64,000 bases of DNA from Nocardioides sp. zg-1230 (GCF_013155335.1 NZ_JABJQZ010000001.1:1054001-1118000), one strand, 5' to 3'; shown: positions 49,398 to 59,332, numbered from the stretch's first letter. The notes: generated by a model from the letters alone, not told the origin. Numbers and translations are program-made.

Positions 49398-50924
49398 GTG
49401 CGCATCGGCATCCCCCGCGAGTCCCGGCCCGGCGAGACGCTCGTCGCCGCGACGGCGAAGACGGCCTCCCAGCTCGCCGCTCTGGGGTACGACGTCGTGG
49501 TCGAGCAGGGCGCGGGCGTGGCGGCCGACCAGCCGGATGCCGCCTTCGCCGACAAGGGCATCGCGGTCGGCACGAGCGACGACGTCTGGTCCAGCGACGT
49601 CGTGGTCAAGGTCAACGCACCCGCCGACGACGAGGTCGGCCGCCTCCGCCCGGGCGCCACGGTGATCAGCCTGATGGCTCCCGCCCGCAGCCCCGAGCTG
49701 GTCGAGCGGCTGGCCGCCGCCGGGGTCACCGGGCTCGCGATGGACGCCGTCCCGCGCATCTCTCGCGCGCAGTCGATGGACGTGCTGTCGTCGATGGCCA
49801 ACGTCGCGGGCTACCGCGCGGTGATCGAGGCGGCGCACGAGTTCGGCCGGCTCTTCACCGGCCAGGTCACCGCGGCCGGCAAGGTGCCGCCCGCGCGCGT
49901 CTTCGTCGTGGGCGCCGGCGTGGCCGGCCTCGCGGCCATCGGCGCGGCGGGCTCCCTGGGCGCGATCGTGCGCGCGTTCGACGTACGCCCCGAGGTGGCC
50001 GAGCAGGTCGAGTCGATGGGCGCGCAGTTCGTCACCGTCGACATGGAGCAGGAGGTCTCCTCCGACGGCTACGCCAAGGAGATGACCGCCGAGCAGGAAG
50101 CCGCCACCGCCGCGATGTACGACGAGGAGGCGCGCGCCGCCGACATCGTCATCACCACCGCGCTCATCCCCGGCCGGCCCGCCCCGCTGCTCATCACCGC
50201 CGAGACCGTGGCGGCGATGAGGCCCGGCTCGGTGGTCGTCGACATGGCCGCGGCCAACGGCGGCAACGTCGCCGCGACCGTGAAGGACGAGCGCGTCGTC
50301 ACCGCCAACGGCGTCACCGTCCTCGGATACACCGACCTCGCCGGCCGGCTGGCCGCGCAGACCAGCCAGCTCTACGGCACCAACGTCGTCAACCTCCTCA
50401 CGCTGCTCACCCCCGGCAAGGACGGCGTCCTCACCCTCGACATGGACGACGTCGTCCAGCGCGGCATCACCGTGACGCGTGACGGGGCGACGATGTGGCC
50501 GCCCCCGCCGGTGCAGGTCTCCGCGGCTCCCGCCGCCGCGCCCGTCGAGCCGGAACCGGTGGTCGAGAAGGAGCCACCCGACCCGCGCCGCCGCTTGTAC
50601 GCCGCCGGGCTGGCCGCCGTGGTCTTCCTCGCGCTCGCGACACTGGCCCCGCCCAGCTTCCTGCCGAGCCTGACTGTCTTCGTCCTCGCCGTGGTGATCG
50701 GCTTCTACGTCATCGGCAACGTGCACCACGCCCTGCACACCCCGCTGATGAGCGTGACCAACGCGATCAGCGGGATCATCGTGGTCGGCGCGATCCTGCA
50801 GGCACCGATCGACAACGTCGCGGTCCAGGTGATCGCCGGGGTGGCCATCCTGCTCGCCAGCATCAACGTCTTCGGTGGCTTCCTCGTCACCCGGCGGATG
50901 CTCAACATGTTCCAGAAGGGCTGA
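49398..50924 (+). CDS. pntA: NAD(P) transhydrogenase, alpha subunit
   Basis: A 508-aa protein: an N-terminal NAD-binding domain (residues 1-380; [63 protein letters not shown]) and four C-terminal membrane segments. It combines the parts that are split as PntAa and PntAb in many actinobacteria. With PntB it uses the proton gradient to make NADPH from NADH. GTG 49398 has AGGAGG 5 nt upstream. pntB follows after 3 bp. Confidence 0.95.
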   Translation: MRIGIPRESRPGETLVAATAKTASQLAALGYDVVVEQGAGVAADQPDAAFADKGIAVGTSDDVWSSDVVVKVNAPADDEVGRLRPGATVISLMAPARSPELVERLAAAGVTGLAMDAVPRISRAQSMDVLSSMANVAGYRAVIEAAHEFGRLFTGQVTAAGKVPPARVFVVGAGVAGLAAIGAAGSLGAIVRAFDVRPEVAEQVESMGAQFVTVDMEQEVSSDGYAKEMTAEQEAATAAMYDEEARAADIVITTALIPGRPAPLLITAETVAAMRPGSVVVDMAAANGGNVAATVKDERVVTANGVTVLGYTDLAGRLAAQTSQLYGTNVVNLLTLLTPGKDGVLTLDMDDVVQRGITVTRDGATMWPPPPVQVSAAPAAAPVEPEPVVEKEPPDPRRRLYAAGLAAVVFLALATLAPPSFLPSLTVFVLAVVIGFYVIGNVHHALHTPLMSVTNAISGIIVVGAILQAPIDNVAVQVIAGVAILLASINVFGGFLVTRRMLNMFQKG

Positions 50925-50927
50925 GCC

Positions 50928-52364
50928 GTGGTCGAGTTCGTGTCGGGCGCCTACATCCTCGCGGCGCTGCTGTTCATCCTCGCCCTCGCCGGCCTCAGCA
51001 AGCACGAGACGGCCCGGCGGGGCAACGCGTTCGGCATGGCGGGCATGCTTCTCGCCCTGGTCGCCACGCTGCTGCTGGTCCTGGACCAGCTCACGGACGA
51101 CCTCGTCGTCGACAAGACACCGATCCAGGTCGGGCTCGCGATCATCCTCGTGATGGGGTCGATCGGCGCGGTGATCGGCATCCGCCTGGCCCGCCGGGTC
51201 GAGATGACCGGGATGCCCGAGCTGATCGCGATGATGCACAGCTTCGTCGGCCTCGCCGCGGTCCTGGTGGGCTACAACACCTACATCGAGGTCGCCTCGG
51301 CGCACGGCGCCGTCGGGCTGGAGTCCGACGCGGTCCACAACGCCGAGGTCTTCATCGGCGTCTTCATCGGCGCGGTGACCTTCACCGGCTCGGTGGTGGC
51401 CAACCTCAAGCTGAGCGCGCGGATGAGGTCCGCGCCGCTCGTGCTGCCGGGACGCCACCTGCTCAACCTCGCCATCCTCGTGGGCTCGGCCGTGCTGATG
51501 GTGTGGTTCATGCTCAGCGACGGCTGGGTCGGCATGGCACCGCTGGCGATCATGACCGTCCTCGCGCTCGTGCTCGGCTTCCACCTCGTCGCCGCGATCG
51601 GCGGCGGTGACATGCCCGTCGTGGTGTCGATGCTCAACAGCTACTCCGGGTGGGCCGCGGCCGCGGCGGGCTTCATGCTCGGCAACGACCTGCTGATCGT
51701 CACCGGCGCGCTGGTCGGCTCGTCGGGTGCGATCCTCAGCTACATCATGTGCCGGGCGATGAACCGCTCGTTCGTGAGCGTCATCGCCGGCGGCTTCGGC
51801 TCCGACGGCACCGTCTCCGGGGAGGCGCGCGACTACGGCGAGCACCGCGAGATCAAGGCCGACGACGTGGCCGACCTGCTCGCGCACGCGTCCTCGGTCG
51901 TGATCACCCCCGGGTACGGCATGGCCGTCGCGCAGGCGCAGTACCCGGTCGCCGAGATGACGAGGAAGCTGCGAGACAAGGGCGTCGACGTCCGCTTCGG
52001 CATCCACCCCGTCGCCGGCCGCCTTCCCGGGCACATGAACGTCCTGCTCGCGGAGGCCAAGGTGCCGTACGACATCGTGCTCGAGATGGACGAGGTCAAC
52101 GACGACTTTCCCGACACCGACGTCGTGCTCGTGATCGGCGCCAACGACACGGTCAACCCGGCCGCGATGGAGGAGCCCGGCTCCCCCATCGCCGGCATGC
52201 CGGTGCTCGAGGTCTGGAACGCCCGCGACGTGATCGTGTTCAAGCGCTCGATGGCCACCGGTTACGCCGGCGTGCAGAACCCGCTGTTCTTCAAGGACAA
52301 CACGCAGATGCTCTTCGGCGACGCCAAGGACAAGGTCAACGAGATCGTCGCCGCGCTCGGCTGA
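50928..52364 (+). CDS. pntB: NAD(P) transhydrogenase, beta subunit
   Basis: A 478-aa protein with about eight to nine membrane segments and the C-terminal NADP(H)-binding domain III ([68 protein letters not shown]). Its GTG start is 3 bp after the pntA stop, so the two are cotranscribed. It ends 3 bp before the stop of the convergent ABC permease gene. Confidence 0.96.
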   Translation: MVEFVSGAYILAALLFILALAGLSKHETARRGNAFGMAGMLLALVATLLLVLDQLTDDLVVDKTPIQVGLAIILVMGSIGAVIGIRLARRVEMTGMPELIAMMHSFVGLAAVLVGYNTYIEVASAHGAVGLESDAVHNAEVFIGVFIGAVTFTGSVVANLKLSARMRSAPLVLPGRHLLNLAILVGSAVLMVWFMLSDGWVGMAPLAIMTVLALVLGFHLVAAIGGGDMPVVVSMLNSYSGWAAAAAGFMLGNDLLIVTGALVGSSGAILSYIMCRAMNRSFVSVIAGGFGSDGTVSGEARDYGEHREIKADDVADLLAHASSVVITPGYGMAVAQAQYPVAEMTRKLRDKGVDVRFGIHPVAGRLPGHMNVLLAEAKVPYDIVLEMDEVNDDFPDTDVVLVIGANDTVNPAAMEEPGSPIAGMPVLEVWNARDVIVFKRSMATGYAGVQNPLFFKDNTQMLFGDAKDKVNEIVAALG

Positions 52365-52367
52365 CGC

Positions 52368-53285
52368 TCAGCCCTTCGTGCCGCCGGCGGTCAGCCCCGC
52401 CACCAGGTGGCGCTGGGCGAAGAAGAAGACGATCGCCGCGGGGAGCGTGACGAGCACGGCCCCGGCGGTGAGCAGCTCCCAGCGGGGGCTGAACTGCGGG
52501 ACGAACTGCTGCAGACCGGCGCCCAGCGTGTAGTTCCTGCTGCTCTGCATGAAGGCGATGGCGTACGCCACCTCCGCCCACGCGGTCAGGAACGTGTAGA
52601 ACGCCGTCACGGCGATGCCGGGGCGCGCGAGCGGGAGGACGACGCGCCAGAACGTGCCGAACGGGCCGAGGCCGTCGAGGGCGGCCGCCTCGTCGAGCTC
52701 GCGCGGGATGGTGTCGAAGTAGCCGCGGAGCATCCACGCGCAGAACGGGACCGCGACGGTGAGGTAGGCGATGATGAGCGACGCCTTGGTGTCGATCAGC
52801 CCGAGGTTCGCCATGATCGTGTAGATCGGCACGATGAGGATCGCGACCGGGAACATCTGGGTGAGCAGGAAGGTCCACATCAGGCCGCGCTTGCCCGGGA
52901 AGTTGAAGCGGCTCAGGGCGTAGCCGGCGGTGGCGGACATGGCGATGCCGAACACCATCGTGAAGGCCGCGACGATGACCGAGTTGAGGAACCAGTAGGG
53001 GAAGTCGGTGCTGGTGAGCAGCGTCCGGTAGTTCTCAAGGGTCGGGCTGGCGAAGAGCGCGATCTCCGAGCGGCGGATCTCGCTGGCCGGCTTGATCGAG
53101 CTCAGCACGACCCACGCGATGGGGAACAGAGCGCAGAACGTCGCCAGGATCAGCGTGGCGTGCAGGCCGACGCTCGCCAGGGGCGAGCGCTCGCTGCGAC
53201 GACGCTGGGGCGCGCGCGAGGTGGCCACGGTCTCGACGGGGTCGGCCGCGACTGCGGCGGGCGGCATCGCGGACATGCCGGACAT
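52368..53285 (-). CDS. Carbohydrate ABC transporter permease (MalG-like)
   Basis: A 305-aa inner membrane protein with six segments and the EAA loop (ELDEAAALDGLGPFGTFWRVVLPLARPG) that contacts the ATPase. It is the last gene of the sugar-import operon. Its start overlaps the stop of the MalF-like gene by 1 bp. No ATPase gene lies here, so a shared MsiK-type ATPase elsewhere is likely, as in other actinobacterial sugar importers. Confidence 0.93.
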   Translation of the reverse strand: MSGMSAMPPAAVAADPVETVATSRAPQRRRSERSPLASVGLHATLILATFCALFPIAWVVLSSIKPASEIRRSEIALFASPTLENYRTLLTSTDFPYWFLNSVIVAAFTMVFGIAMSATAGYALSRFNFPGKRGLMWTFLLTQMFPVAILIVPIYTIMANLGLIDTKASLIIAYLTVAVPFCAWMLRGYFDTIPRELDEAAALDGLGPFGTFWRVVLPLARPGIAVTAFYTFLTAWAEVAYAIAFMQSSRNYTLGAGLQQFVPQFSPRWELLTAGAVLVTLPAAIVFFFAQRHLVAGLTAGGTKG

Positions 53286-54232
53286 CAGAACACCTCTCCC
53301 TGCTTGGCGAGCATGCGCTTGTAGACGCTGGCGTAGACGACGAGGATCGAGAGGATCAGCACGCCGTAGGTCGCGGCCAACGAGTAGTCGCGGATTCCCT
53401 CGAAGGCGGCACGGTAGGCGCCGGTCACGAGGATCTCGGTCTCACCGGCGGGCTGGCCGCGGGTGACGAAGTAGATGATCGGGAACATGTTGAAGGTCCA
53501 GATGGTGCCGAGCAGGATCACCGTCGAGCTGACCGGCCGAAGTCCCGGCAGCGTGATGTTGACGAAGCGCTGCCACGACGACGCGCCGTCGATCTCGGCC
53601 GCCTCGTAGAGGTCTCCGTTGATCGACTGGAGCCCGCCGAGGAGGGCCACCATCATGAACGGGACGCCGAGCCAGACGTTGGCGACGATGGCGGTGAACA
53701 GCGAGGTCCAGCGTTGCTCGAACCACGACACCGGGTCGAGGCCGATCGCGCGCAGGGCGCCGTTGATGACCCCGAAGCGCTCGTCGAAGATGAAGCGCCA
53801 GGCGAAGGCCGCCACGAAGGACGGCACAGCCCACGGCAGGATGAGCGCCACCCGGTAGAAGCCGCGGAAGCGGAACTCACGGTTGAGCATCACGGCCAGG
53901 CCCAGCCCCAGCCCGAAGTGGAAGGCGACGCAGGCGACCGTCCACACCAGGGTGTTGACGAACTGCAGCCAGAAGTCGCCCTGCGCGCCGGTGAGGATGT
54001 CGACGTAGTTGTCGAGCCCCACGAACTGGGCGGCGTCGGGGTTGGGCTCGCAGGTCTCCTCGCCCCCCAGGACCTTGGTGCAGATCTCGTCGCGCTGGTT
54101 GGACTCGTTGAGGTTGGTGAACGACTGAAGAACGCCCCGCACCAGCGGGTAGAACACGAGGACACCGAGCACGATCACGGTGGGGAGCACCATCGCCCAC
54201 GCGTACCAGTGCTTGTCGAAGCTCTTGCGCAT
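53285..54232 (-). CDS. Carbohydrate ABC transporter permease (MalF-like)
   Basis: A 315-aa permease with six or seven segments and an outer insertion after the first segment (residues 45-75, with two cysteines). The EAA loop reads DLYEAAEIDGASSWQRFVNITLPGLRP. It partners the MalG-like permease. The start ATG follows the 20-bp hairpin that separates it from the binding-protein gene. Confidence 0.93.
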   Translation of the reverse strand: MRKSFDKHWYAWAMVLPTVIVLGVLVFYPLVRGVLQSFTNLNESNQRDEICTKVLGGEETCEPNPDAAQFVGLDNYVDILTGAQGDFWLQFVNTLVWTVACVAFHFGLGLGLAVMLNREFRFRGFYRVALILPWAVPSFVAAFAWRFIFDERFGVINGALRAIGLDPVSWFEQRWTSLFTAIVANVWLGVPFMMVALLGGLQSINGDLYEAAEIDGASSWQRFVNITLPGLRPVSSTVILLGTIWTFNMFPIIYFVTRGQPAGETEILVTGAYRAAFEGIRDYSLAATYGVLILSILVVYASVYKRMLAKQGEVF

Positions 54233-54276
54233 CCGTTGTCTCCGGGGGTCGAGAAGGTCTGCTGGGTGGGGGCTTC

Positions 54277-54322
54277 CCGCAGGGGGCCGGACCGGGACGT
54301 CGCCCGGCCCGGCCCCCTGCGG
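54277..54322 (-). terminator. Strong intercistronic stem-loop between the binding protein and permease genes
   Basis: CCGCAGGGGGCCGGACCGGG (54277-54296) pairs with 54303-54322 at 19 of 20 positions around a 6-nt loop. It lies between the solute-binding gene and its permeases. As in malE-malF type operons it may cause partial termination and protect the upstream mRNA, giving more binding protein than permease. Confidence 0.7.
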
Positions 54323-54333
54323 TCAGCAGGATG

Positions 54334-55641
54334 TCACTGGACCGAGTAGTCCGGGACCACGTCGCTCTTGTAGGTCTCCGCGACCTTGTCCAGGGCCGGC
54401 TGCACCGGCTTGCCCTGGATGAGCACCTCGGTGGCCATCTCGTCGAGCGGCGCGAAGAACTGGCCGCCCTCGGCGATCCACGGCCGCGGCTTGGCGACCT
54501 CCATGGCGTCGGCCCACAGCGCGACGCGCTCGTTGGTCACCATGTCGTACGAGTCGGCGTTGCCCGGCAGCAGGCCGAGCTCGTCGGCGATGAAGGCCTC
54601 GGACTCGGCCGAGCTCATGAAGGCGATGAACGCGGCCGCAGCCTCGGCCTTCTCGTCGTCCATGCCCGAGTAGACGACGTAGTTGTGGCCGCCGACCGGG
54701 GCGCCCTGGCCGGCACCGCCGGCGGGGACGGGCGCGACGCCGAGGTTGTCGATGCCCCCGAAGTTGGGGTCGTCGCTGATGCCGGCGACCTCCCAGGGAC
54801 CGTTGATGATCATGCCGACCTTCTGCTCCTTGAACAGGGTCATCATCGTGCCGTAGGGGTCGTTGGCGGTCGGCTTGACCGACGTGCCGTCCTTGACCAT
54901 GTCCTGGGCGGTCTGGATGCCGGTGACGGCCTCGGGGCTGTTGACGGTGATGGCCTCGCCCTCGACGTCGACGAGGTCGGCGCCCTCGCCGTACATGAAG
55001 GGCAGCAGGAAGTAGCCGCCGGAGTTGAGGTAGATGCCGTCGACCTTGGCCTTGCTCTTCAGCGCCTTGGCCGCCTCACGGACCTCCTCCCACGTCGTCG
55101 GCGGGGCCTCGGGGTCCAGGCCGGCCTTCTCGAAGAGCGCCTTGTTGTACATCAGGCCGAGCGTGTCGGTGACCTGCGGGACGCCGTAGGTCTTGCCCTC
55201 GTAGACGTTGCTGGAGAGCGGGGTCTCGAGGAAGTTGTTCTCCAGGGCCGCGGTGCCGTCGAGGGCGTAGAGGTAGCCCAGCGACGCGAACTCGGGGGTC
55301 CAGGCGACCTCGGCGCGGAGGATGTCGGGCGCACCCGAGCCGGACTCCGCGGCGGTCTTGAACTTGTTCTGCGTCTGGTCGAAGGGGACCGTCTCGTGCT
55401 TGATCGTGACGTCCGGGTACTCCTCGTTGAACTTCTTGATCAGCTCGTCGTAGGCAGGTGCCTCGTTGGTGGCGTCGGAGGTGTCCCACCAGGTGAGCTC
55501 TGCGCTGAGGTCGGCAGAGCTGCTGTCGCCCTCGTTGTCGGTGTTGCTGTCCGAGTCACCGCTGTCGCTTCCGCACGCCGCGAGCGTGAGGGCGAGGGCG
55601 GCGACGGCGATCCCGGCGGAGCCGGCCTTGAATCGGCGCAT
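54334..55641 (-). CDS. Sugar ABC transporter substrate-binding lipoprotein
   Basis: A 435-aa lipoprotein (lipobox LTLAAC, Cys at about residue 23) of the maltose/alpha-glucoside binding family (ELTWWDTSDATNEAPAYDELIKKFNEEYPDVTIKHETVPFDQ, NGPWEVAGI). It captures an oligosaccharide outside the membrane. A Ser/Asp-rich linker follows the lipobox. ATG 55641 keeps the signal peptide and has GGGAGA upstream. It heads the operon with both permeases; the LacI regulator is divergent. The exact sugar is not predictable. Confidence 0.94.
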   Translation of the reverse strand: MRRFKAGSAGIAVAALALTLAACGSDSGDSDSNTDNEGDSSSADLSAELTWWDTSDATNEAPAYDELIKKFNEEYPDVTIKHETVPFDQTQNKFKTAAESGSGAPDILRAEVAWTPEFASLGYLYALDGTAALENNFLETPLSSNVYEGKTYGVPQVTDTLGLMYNKALFEKAGLDPEAPPTTWEEVREAAKALKSKAKVDGIYLNSGGYFLLPFMYGEGADLVDVEGEAITVNSPEAVTGIQTAQDMVKDGTSVKPTANDPYGTMMTLFKEQKVGMIINGPWEVAGISDDPNFGGIDNLGVAPVPAGGAGQGAPVGGHNYVVYSGMDDEKAEAAAAFIAFMSSAESEAFIADELGLLPGNADSYDMVTNERVALWADAMEVAKPRPWIAEGGQFFAPLDEMATEVLIQGKPVQPALDKVAETYKSDVVPDYSVQ

Positions 55642-55712
55642 CGATGTCTCCCATTGAAAAGCGCGCCCGGGTGGACGCTTGTGATGACGGTCACCGGAGG
55701 TTAGCAAGAACA

Positions 55713-55725
55713 TTCAGAATCTGAA
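55713..55725. promoter_or_regulatory. Palindromic site upstream of the sugar operon
   Basis: TTCAGAATCTGAA is a perfect 13-bp palindrome. On the minus strand it overlaps a possible -35 box (TTTCAG) followed 17 nt later by TAACCT, so a bound regulator would block the operon promoter. Confidence 0.5.
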
Positions 55726-55728
55726 AGA

Positions 55729-55749
55729 CCTTGCAAGCCCTTTGCAAGG
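55729..55749. promoter_or_regulatory. LacI-type operator
   Basis: CCTTGCAA and TTGCAAGG form a perfect 8-bp inverted repeat with a 5-nt centre. The site covers the -35 box TTGCAA (55731-55736) of the regulator promoter, whose -10 box TTACAT (55754-55759) is 17 nt further on and 6 nt before the ATG. Autorepression and joint control of the divergent operon are likely. Confidence 0.7.
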
Positions 55750-55765
55750 CTGCTTACATTCCGCC

Positions 55766-56785
55766 ATGGCCACCCTCTCCCAGATCGCCGTCGAGGCCGG
55801 CGTGAGCGAGGCGACCGTGAGTCGCGTGCTCAACAGCAAGCCGGGCGTCAGCGAGGGGACGCGCCAGTCGGTGATCACCGCCCTCGACGTCCTGGGCTAC
55901 GAGCGGCCGACCCACCTTCGCCAGCGCTCGGCGGGCCTCGTGGGCCTCGTCGTCCCCGAGCTGGAGAACCCCATCTTCCCGGCGTTCGCGCAGGTGATCG
56001 AGGACGCGCTCGCGCGCCGCCGCTTCACGCCCGTGCTCTGCACGCAGTCGCCCGGCAGCCTCTCCGAGGACGAGTACGTCGAGTCGCTCCTCGACCACGG
56101 CGTCGCCGGCATCATCTTCGTGTCGGGCAAGCACGCCGACACCCGCGCCGACCACGAGCGCTATCAGGTCCTCCTGGACCGGGGGCTGCCGGTGGTCTTC
56201 ATCAACGGGTACGTCGACGGGGTCCCGGCGCCGTTCATCTCGGCCGACGACCGCGTGGCGATGGACATCGCTGTCGCTCACCTGGCCCACCTCGGGCATC
56301 GCCGCATCGGCCTGGCGATCGGGCCGGCGAGGTTCATGCCGTCGGCAAGGAAGCACGAGGGCTTCGTCGACGCGCTCGGCACCCACCTCGGCCTGACCGC
56401 GACCGAGGCGCGGTCGTGGATCGCGGAGACGATCTTCTCCGTCGAGGGCGGCGCGGCGGCCACCGGCCAGCTGCTCGAGCAGGGCGCCACGGCCATCGTC
56501 TGCGGCTCCGACATGATGGCGATCGGCGCCATCCGGGCGGCGCGCGCCGCCGGGTTCGACGTACCCCGTGACGTGTCGGTCGTCGGCTTCGACGACTCCC
56601 CGCTCGTGGCCTTCCTCGACCCGCCGCTCACCACCGTGCGCCAGCCGGTCGCGCAGATGGGCAGCACGGCGGTCGCCGCGCTCGCCGACGCCATCTCCGG
56701 CGATCCGGTCGCGTCCCGGGAGTACCTCTTCGCCCCCGAGCTCGTGCTGCGCGGGTCCACCGGTCCGGTGGCCGAGCGGGGCTGA
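55766..56785 (+). CDS. LacI family regulator of the sugar operon
   Basis: A 339-aa repressor with the N-terminal HTH (TLSQIAVEAGVSEATVSRVLNSKPGVSEGTRQSVITALDVLGY) and a periplasmic-binding-protein-like sugar domain (GLVVPELENPIFPAFAQVIEDAL, GFDDSPLVAFLDPPLTTVRQP). It is divergent from the sugar-transport operon and probably represses it until a sugar binds. ATG 55766 fits the family start. Confidence 0.95.
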   Translation: MATLSQIAVEAGVSEATVSRVLNSKPGVSEGTRQSVITALDVLGYERPTHLRQRSAGLVGLVVPELENPIFPAFAQVIEDALARRRFTPVLCTQSPGSLSEDEYVESLLDHGVAGIIFVSGKHADTRADHERYQVLLDRGLPVVFINGYVDGVPAPFISADDRVAMDIAVAHLAHLGHRRIGLAIGPARFMPSARKHEGFVDALGTHLGLTATEARSWIAETIFSVEGGAAATGQLLEQGATAIVCGSDMMAIGAIRAARAAGFDVPRDVSVVGFDDSPLVAFLDPPLTTVRQPVAQMGSTAVAALADAISGDPVASREYLFAPELVLRGSTGPVAERG

Positions 56786-56802
56786 CCGAGGCCGGGTCAG
56801 CC
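56780..56802. terminator. Bidirectional stem-loop containing both stop codons
   Basis: GGCTGACC and GGTCAGCC pair perfectly (8 bp) around a 7-nt loop. The lacI stop (56783-56785) and the VIT stop (56797-56799) lie in the two arms of the palindrome, so it can end both convergent transcripts. Confidence 0.6.
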
Positions 56803-57531
56803 GACCGTGGTGCCGGCGAGCATGCCGATCAGGTAGGTGACACCCATGGCCAGCACTCCGCCGGACACGTTGCGCACGACGGCCGGCAGGCGCGGGCTGT
56901 AGCCGATCCGGGCGCTGACGAACCCGGTGAGCGCGAGCGCGGCGACGGTGCTGAGGACGGTGACCAGGATCCGCACCCCGTCGGGCACGAACGCCACGAC
57001 CAGCAGCGGGAGCAGGGCGCCGACCGTGAAGGCCAGCATGGAGGCCCACGCGGCGTGCCAGGGGTTGGTCAGGTTGTCGGGGTCGATGCCGAACTCGATG
57101 TCGGCGTGCGCGCGCAGGGCGTCGTGCTCGGTGAGCTCGCGGGCGACCTTCTCGGCCGTCTTCGGGGACAGGCCCTTCTCGACGTACATCGCGGCCAGCT
57201 CGCGCTCCTCGGTCTGCGGCATCTGCTGCAGCTCCTTGGCCTCGAGGTCGAGGATCGACCTCTCGGAGTCGCGCTGGGTGCTCACCGAGACGTACTCGCC
57301 CGCGCCCATGCTCAACGCGCCTGCGGTCAGCGCCGCGATGCCCGCGATGACGATCGCGCCGCTGTCGTCGGTGGCGCCGGCCACGCCCATCACGACGCCA
57401 GCGGTGGAGACGATGCCGTCGTTGGCGCCGAGCACCGCGGCCCGCAGCCAGTTGAGCCGCGTGCCGACGTGGTCGCCCAGCTCGTCGTGGAAGTGCTGGG
57501 GGTCCTCGTCCGTCCCGATCTCAAGGCTCAC
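56797..57531 (-). CDS. VIT1/CCC1 family iron/manganese transporter
   Basis: A 244-aa protein with five membrane segments. The signatures are VLGANDGIVSTAGVVMGVAGA and ALSMGAGEYVSVSTQRDSE, and a cytoplasmic Glu-rich metal-binding region (residues 90-140) precedes TNPWHAAWASMLAFTVGALLPLL. The family moves Fe2+ or Mn2+ out of the cytosol. It is the third gene of a metal-efflux type in the window after TerC and GDT1, but has no riboswitch that I can see. Confidence 0.94.
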   Translation of the reverse strand: MSLEIGTDEDPQHFHDELGDHVGTRLNWLRAAVLGANDGIVSTAGVVMGVAGATDDSGAIVIAGIAALTAGALSMGAGEYVSVSTQRDSERSILDLEAKELQQMPQTEERELAAMYVEKGLSPKTAEKVARELTEHDALRAHADIEFGIDPDNLTNPWHAAWASMLAFTVGALLPLLVVAFVPDGVRILVTVLSTVAALALTGFVSARIGYSPRLPAVVRNVSGGVLAMGVTYLIGMLAGTTVG

Positions 57532-57597
57532 GTCCCGATCGTTGCTCGCGGGGGTGCTTCCCGCAACGAAGGTGAGGCTCGCCTGCCCGCGCCGCGA

Positions 57598-58164
57598 TCA
57601 GCCGAGGGCGTACGTCTCGACGACCTCGTGGCGCGGGCGGCGGCGCGGACCCTCGCCGAGGTACGACGCCACCAGCGCCACCTCGTCCAGCTCCCACTCC
57701 GGTCCCTCGTAGCCGTCGAGCAGCCGCACCCACGACGTGACGTTGTCCGGGGTCCCGAGCCGGGCCAGCGTGAGGTGCGCGCGGAAGCGCTGCCCGTCGG
57801 TGCGTGCCCCGGCCTTCGACAGCGCGGCGCGGCAGCCGGTCGCCAGCCGGTCCAGCTCGGTGCGGCCGGCCTCGTCGGCGTCGAGCCGGGCGAAGAGCAC
57901 CCGGGCGCGGTCGGGATGGGGGAAGGCGCCGCCGCCGGCCAGTCGCAGCCGCACCGGCCGGCGCTTGCGGGCCGCGCGCTCGAGCCGGTCGGCCAGGTCG
58001 TCGAGGGACCGGTCGGGGACGTCCTCGGCGAAGGCCAGCGTGAGGTGCCACTGGTCCGGCACGGTCCAGCGGTACGCCGCGGCATCGCGGCGCACCGCCA
58101 GGAAATCGTCGAGGTGGGCGACCACGTCCTCCGGGGGCACCGCCGCCACGAACATCCGCGTCAT
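57598..58164 (-). CDS. thpR: RNA 2',3'-cyclic phosphodiesterase
   Basis: A 188-aa 2H phosphoesterase with two HxTx motifs: H40-L-T42-L (WHLTLAF) and H130-L-T132-L (AHLTLARLG). ThpR-type enzymes open 2',3'-cyclic phosphates at RNA ends and can ligate tRNA halves in vitro. CACACT lies 6 nt before the ATG. It follows the acyl-CoA dehydrogenase gene after a 22-bp gap. Confidence 0.92.
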   Translation of the reverse strand: MTRMFVAAVPPEDVVAHLDDFLAVRRDAAAYRWTVPDQWHLTLAFAEDVPDRSLDDLADRLERAARKRRPVRLRLAGGGAFPHPDRARVLFARLDADEAGRTELDRLATGCRAALSKAGARTDGQRFRAHLTLARLGTPDNVTSWVRLLDGYEGPEWELDEVALVASYLGEGPRRRPRHEVVETYALG

Positions 58165-58173
58165 GCGCCCAGT

Positions 58174-58190
58174 GTGACCGCCACGGTCAC
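58174..58190. terminator. Short perfect palindrome at the end of the acyl-CoA dehydrogenase gene
   Basis: GTGACCG and CGGTCAC pair perfectly around a 3-nt loop. The dehydrogenase stop codon (58187-58189) lies in one arm. It sits just upstream of thpR and could be a terminator or a regulator site. Confidence 0.4.
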
Positions 58191-59332
58191 AGGCCCAGGT
58201 CGCGCCCGATCAGCATTTTCATGATCTCGTTGGACCCCGCCCAGATCTTGGTCACCCGGGCGTCGCGCCAGGCGCGGGCCACGCGGTACTCGTTCATGTA
58301 GCCGTAGCCGCCGTGGACCTGGACGCAGTGGTCGAGGACGTCGTTCTGGACCTGCGAGGTCCACCACTTGGCCTTGGCCGCGTCGACGGGCGTCAGCTCC
58401 TTCTTGGTGTGGGCGACGACGCACTGGTCGACGAACGCCTGCGTGACGTCGACGCGCGTCACGAGGTCGGCGAGGAGGAACTGGGTGTTCTGGAAGGCTC
58501 CGATGGGCTGGCCGAAGGCCTGGCGGTCCTTGGCGTACTGGACCGTCTCCTCGAGGATCTGCTTGGCGTGGGCCAGGTTGGTGATCGCCGAGCCGAGGCG
58601 CTCCTGGGGCAGGAACTGCATCATCGAGATGAAGCCCGTGTCGAGCGGGCCGACCAGGTCGTCGTTGCTGACCCGCACGTCCTCGAAGGAGAGCTCGGCG
58701 GTGTCGGACTCGTCCTGGCCGACCTTGTCGAGCACCCGGCCGACGCTGAAGCCGTCGAGGGTGGTGTCGACGGCGAAGAGGGAGATCCCCTTGGCCTTCT
58801 TCTCCGGGCTGGTGCGGGCCGCGACGAGCACGATGTCGGCGGAGCCGCCGTTGGTGATGAAGGTCTTGGACCCGTTGATCACCCAGTCGTCACCGTCGCG
58901 CACCGCGGTCGTCTTGAGGTTGGCCAGGTCCGAGCCGCCGCCGGGCTCGGTCATGCCGATGGCGGTGACGATCTCGCCGGTGGCGCAGCCGGGCAGCCAG
59001 CGCGCCTTCTGCTCGTCGTTGGTCAGGTGCACCAGGTAGGGCACGGTGATGTCGGCGTGGATGCCGACGCAGCTCGGGAGGGTCATGTTGACCTTCGCGA
59101 GCTCCTCGGTGAGGACGGCGTTGAACCGGTAGTCGCCGGCCTCGGAGCCGCCGTGCTCCTCGGGGATCTCGAGGCCGAGGAAGCCCTGCTTGCCGGCCGC
59201 GAGCCAGAAGTCGCGGTCGAGGCCGTGCTGGTCGGCGTACGTCTCGAGGTGCGGGGCGACCTCGCGGTCCAGGAACTGCTTGACCGAGGCGCGGAAGGCC
59301 TCGTGGTCCTCGTCGTAGATCTCACGCTTCAT
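58187..59332 (-). CDS. Acyl-CoA dehydrogenase
   Basis: A 381-aa FAD enzyme of fatty-acid beta-oxidation (ITVPYLVHLTNDEQKARWLPGCATGEIVTAIGMTEPGGGSDLANLKTTA; PLFR-like LSFEDVRVSNDDLVG). The C-terminal GGYGYMNEYRVARAWRDARV supplies the catalytic Glu and matches medium/long-chain members. TAACAT lies 7 nt before the ATG. No electron-transfer flavoprotein gene is near, so its chain length is not set by context. Confidence 0.94.
   Translation of the reverse strand: MKREIYDEDHEAFRASVKQFLDREVAPHLETYADQHGLDRDFWLAAGKQGFLGLEIPEEHGGSEAGDYRFNAVLTEELAKVNMTLPSCVGIHADITVPYLVHLTNDEQKARWLPGCATGEIVTAIGMTEPGGGSDLANLKTTAVRDGDDWVINGSKTFITNGGSADIVLVAARTSPEKKAKGISLFAVDTTLDGFSVGRVLDKVGQDESDTAELSFEDVRVSNDDLVGPLDTGFISMMQFLPQERLGSAITNLAHAKQILEETVQYAKDRQAFGQPIGAFQNTQFLLADLVTRVDVTQAFVDQCVVAHTKKELTPVDAAKAKWWTSQVQNDVLDHCVQVHGGYGYMNEYRVARAWRDARVTKIWAGSNEIMKMLIGRDLGL

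Noticed and set aside
57528..58085. Second frame open across thpR on the same strand
   Set aside because: It overlaps the thpR frame with both HxTx motifs intact, and its product is Arg/Pro/Ser-rich without a domain.
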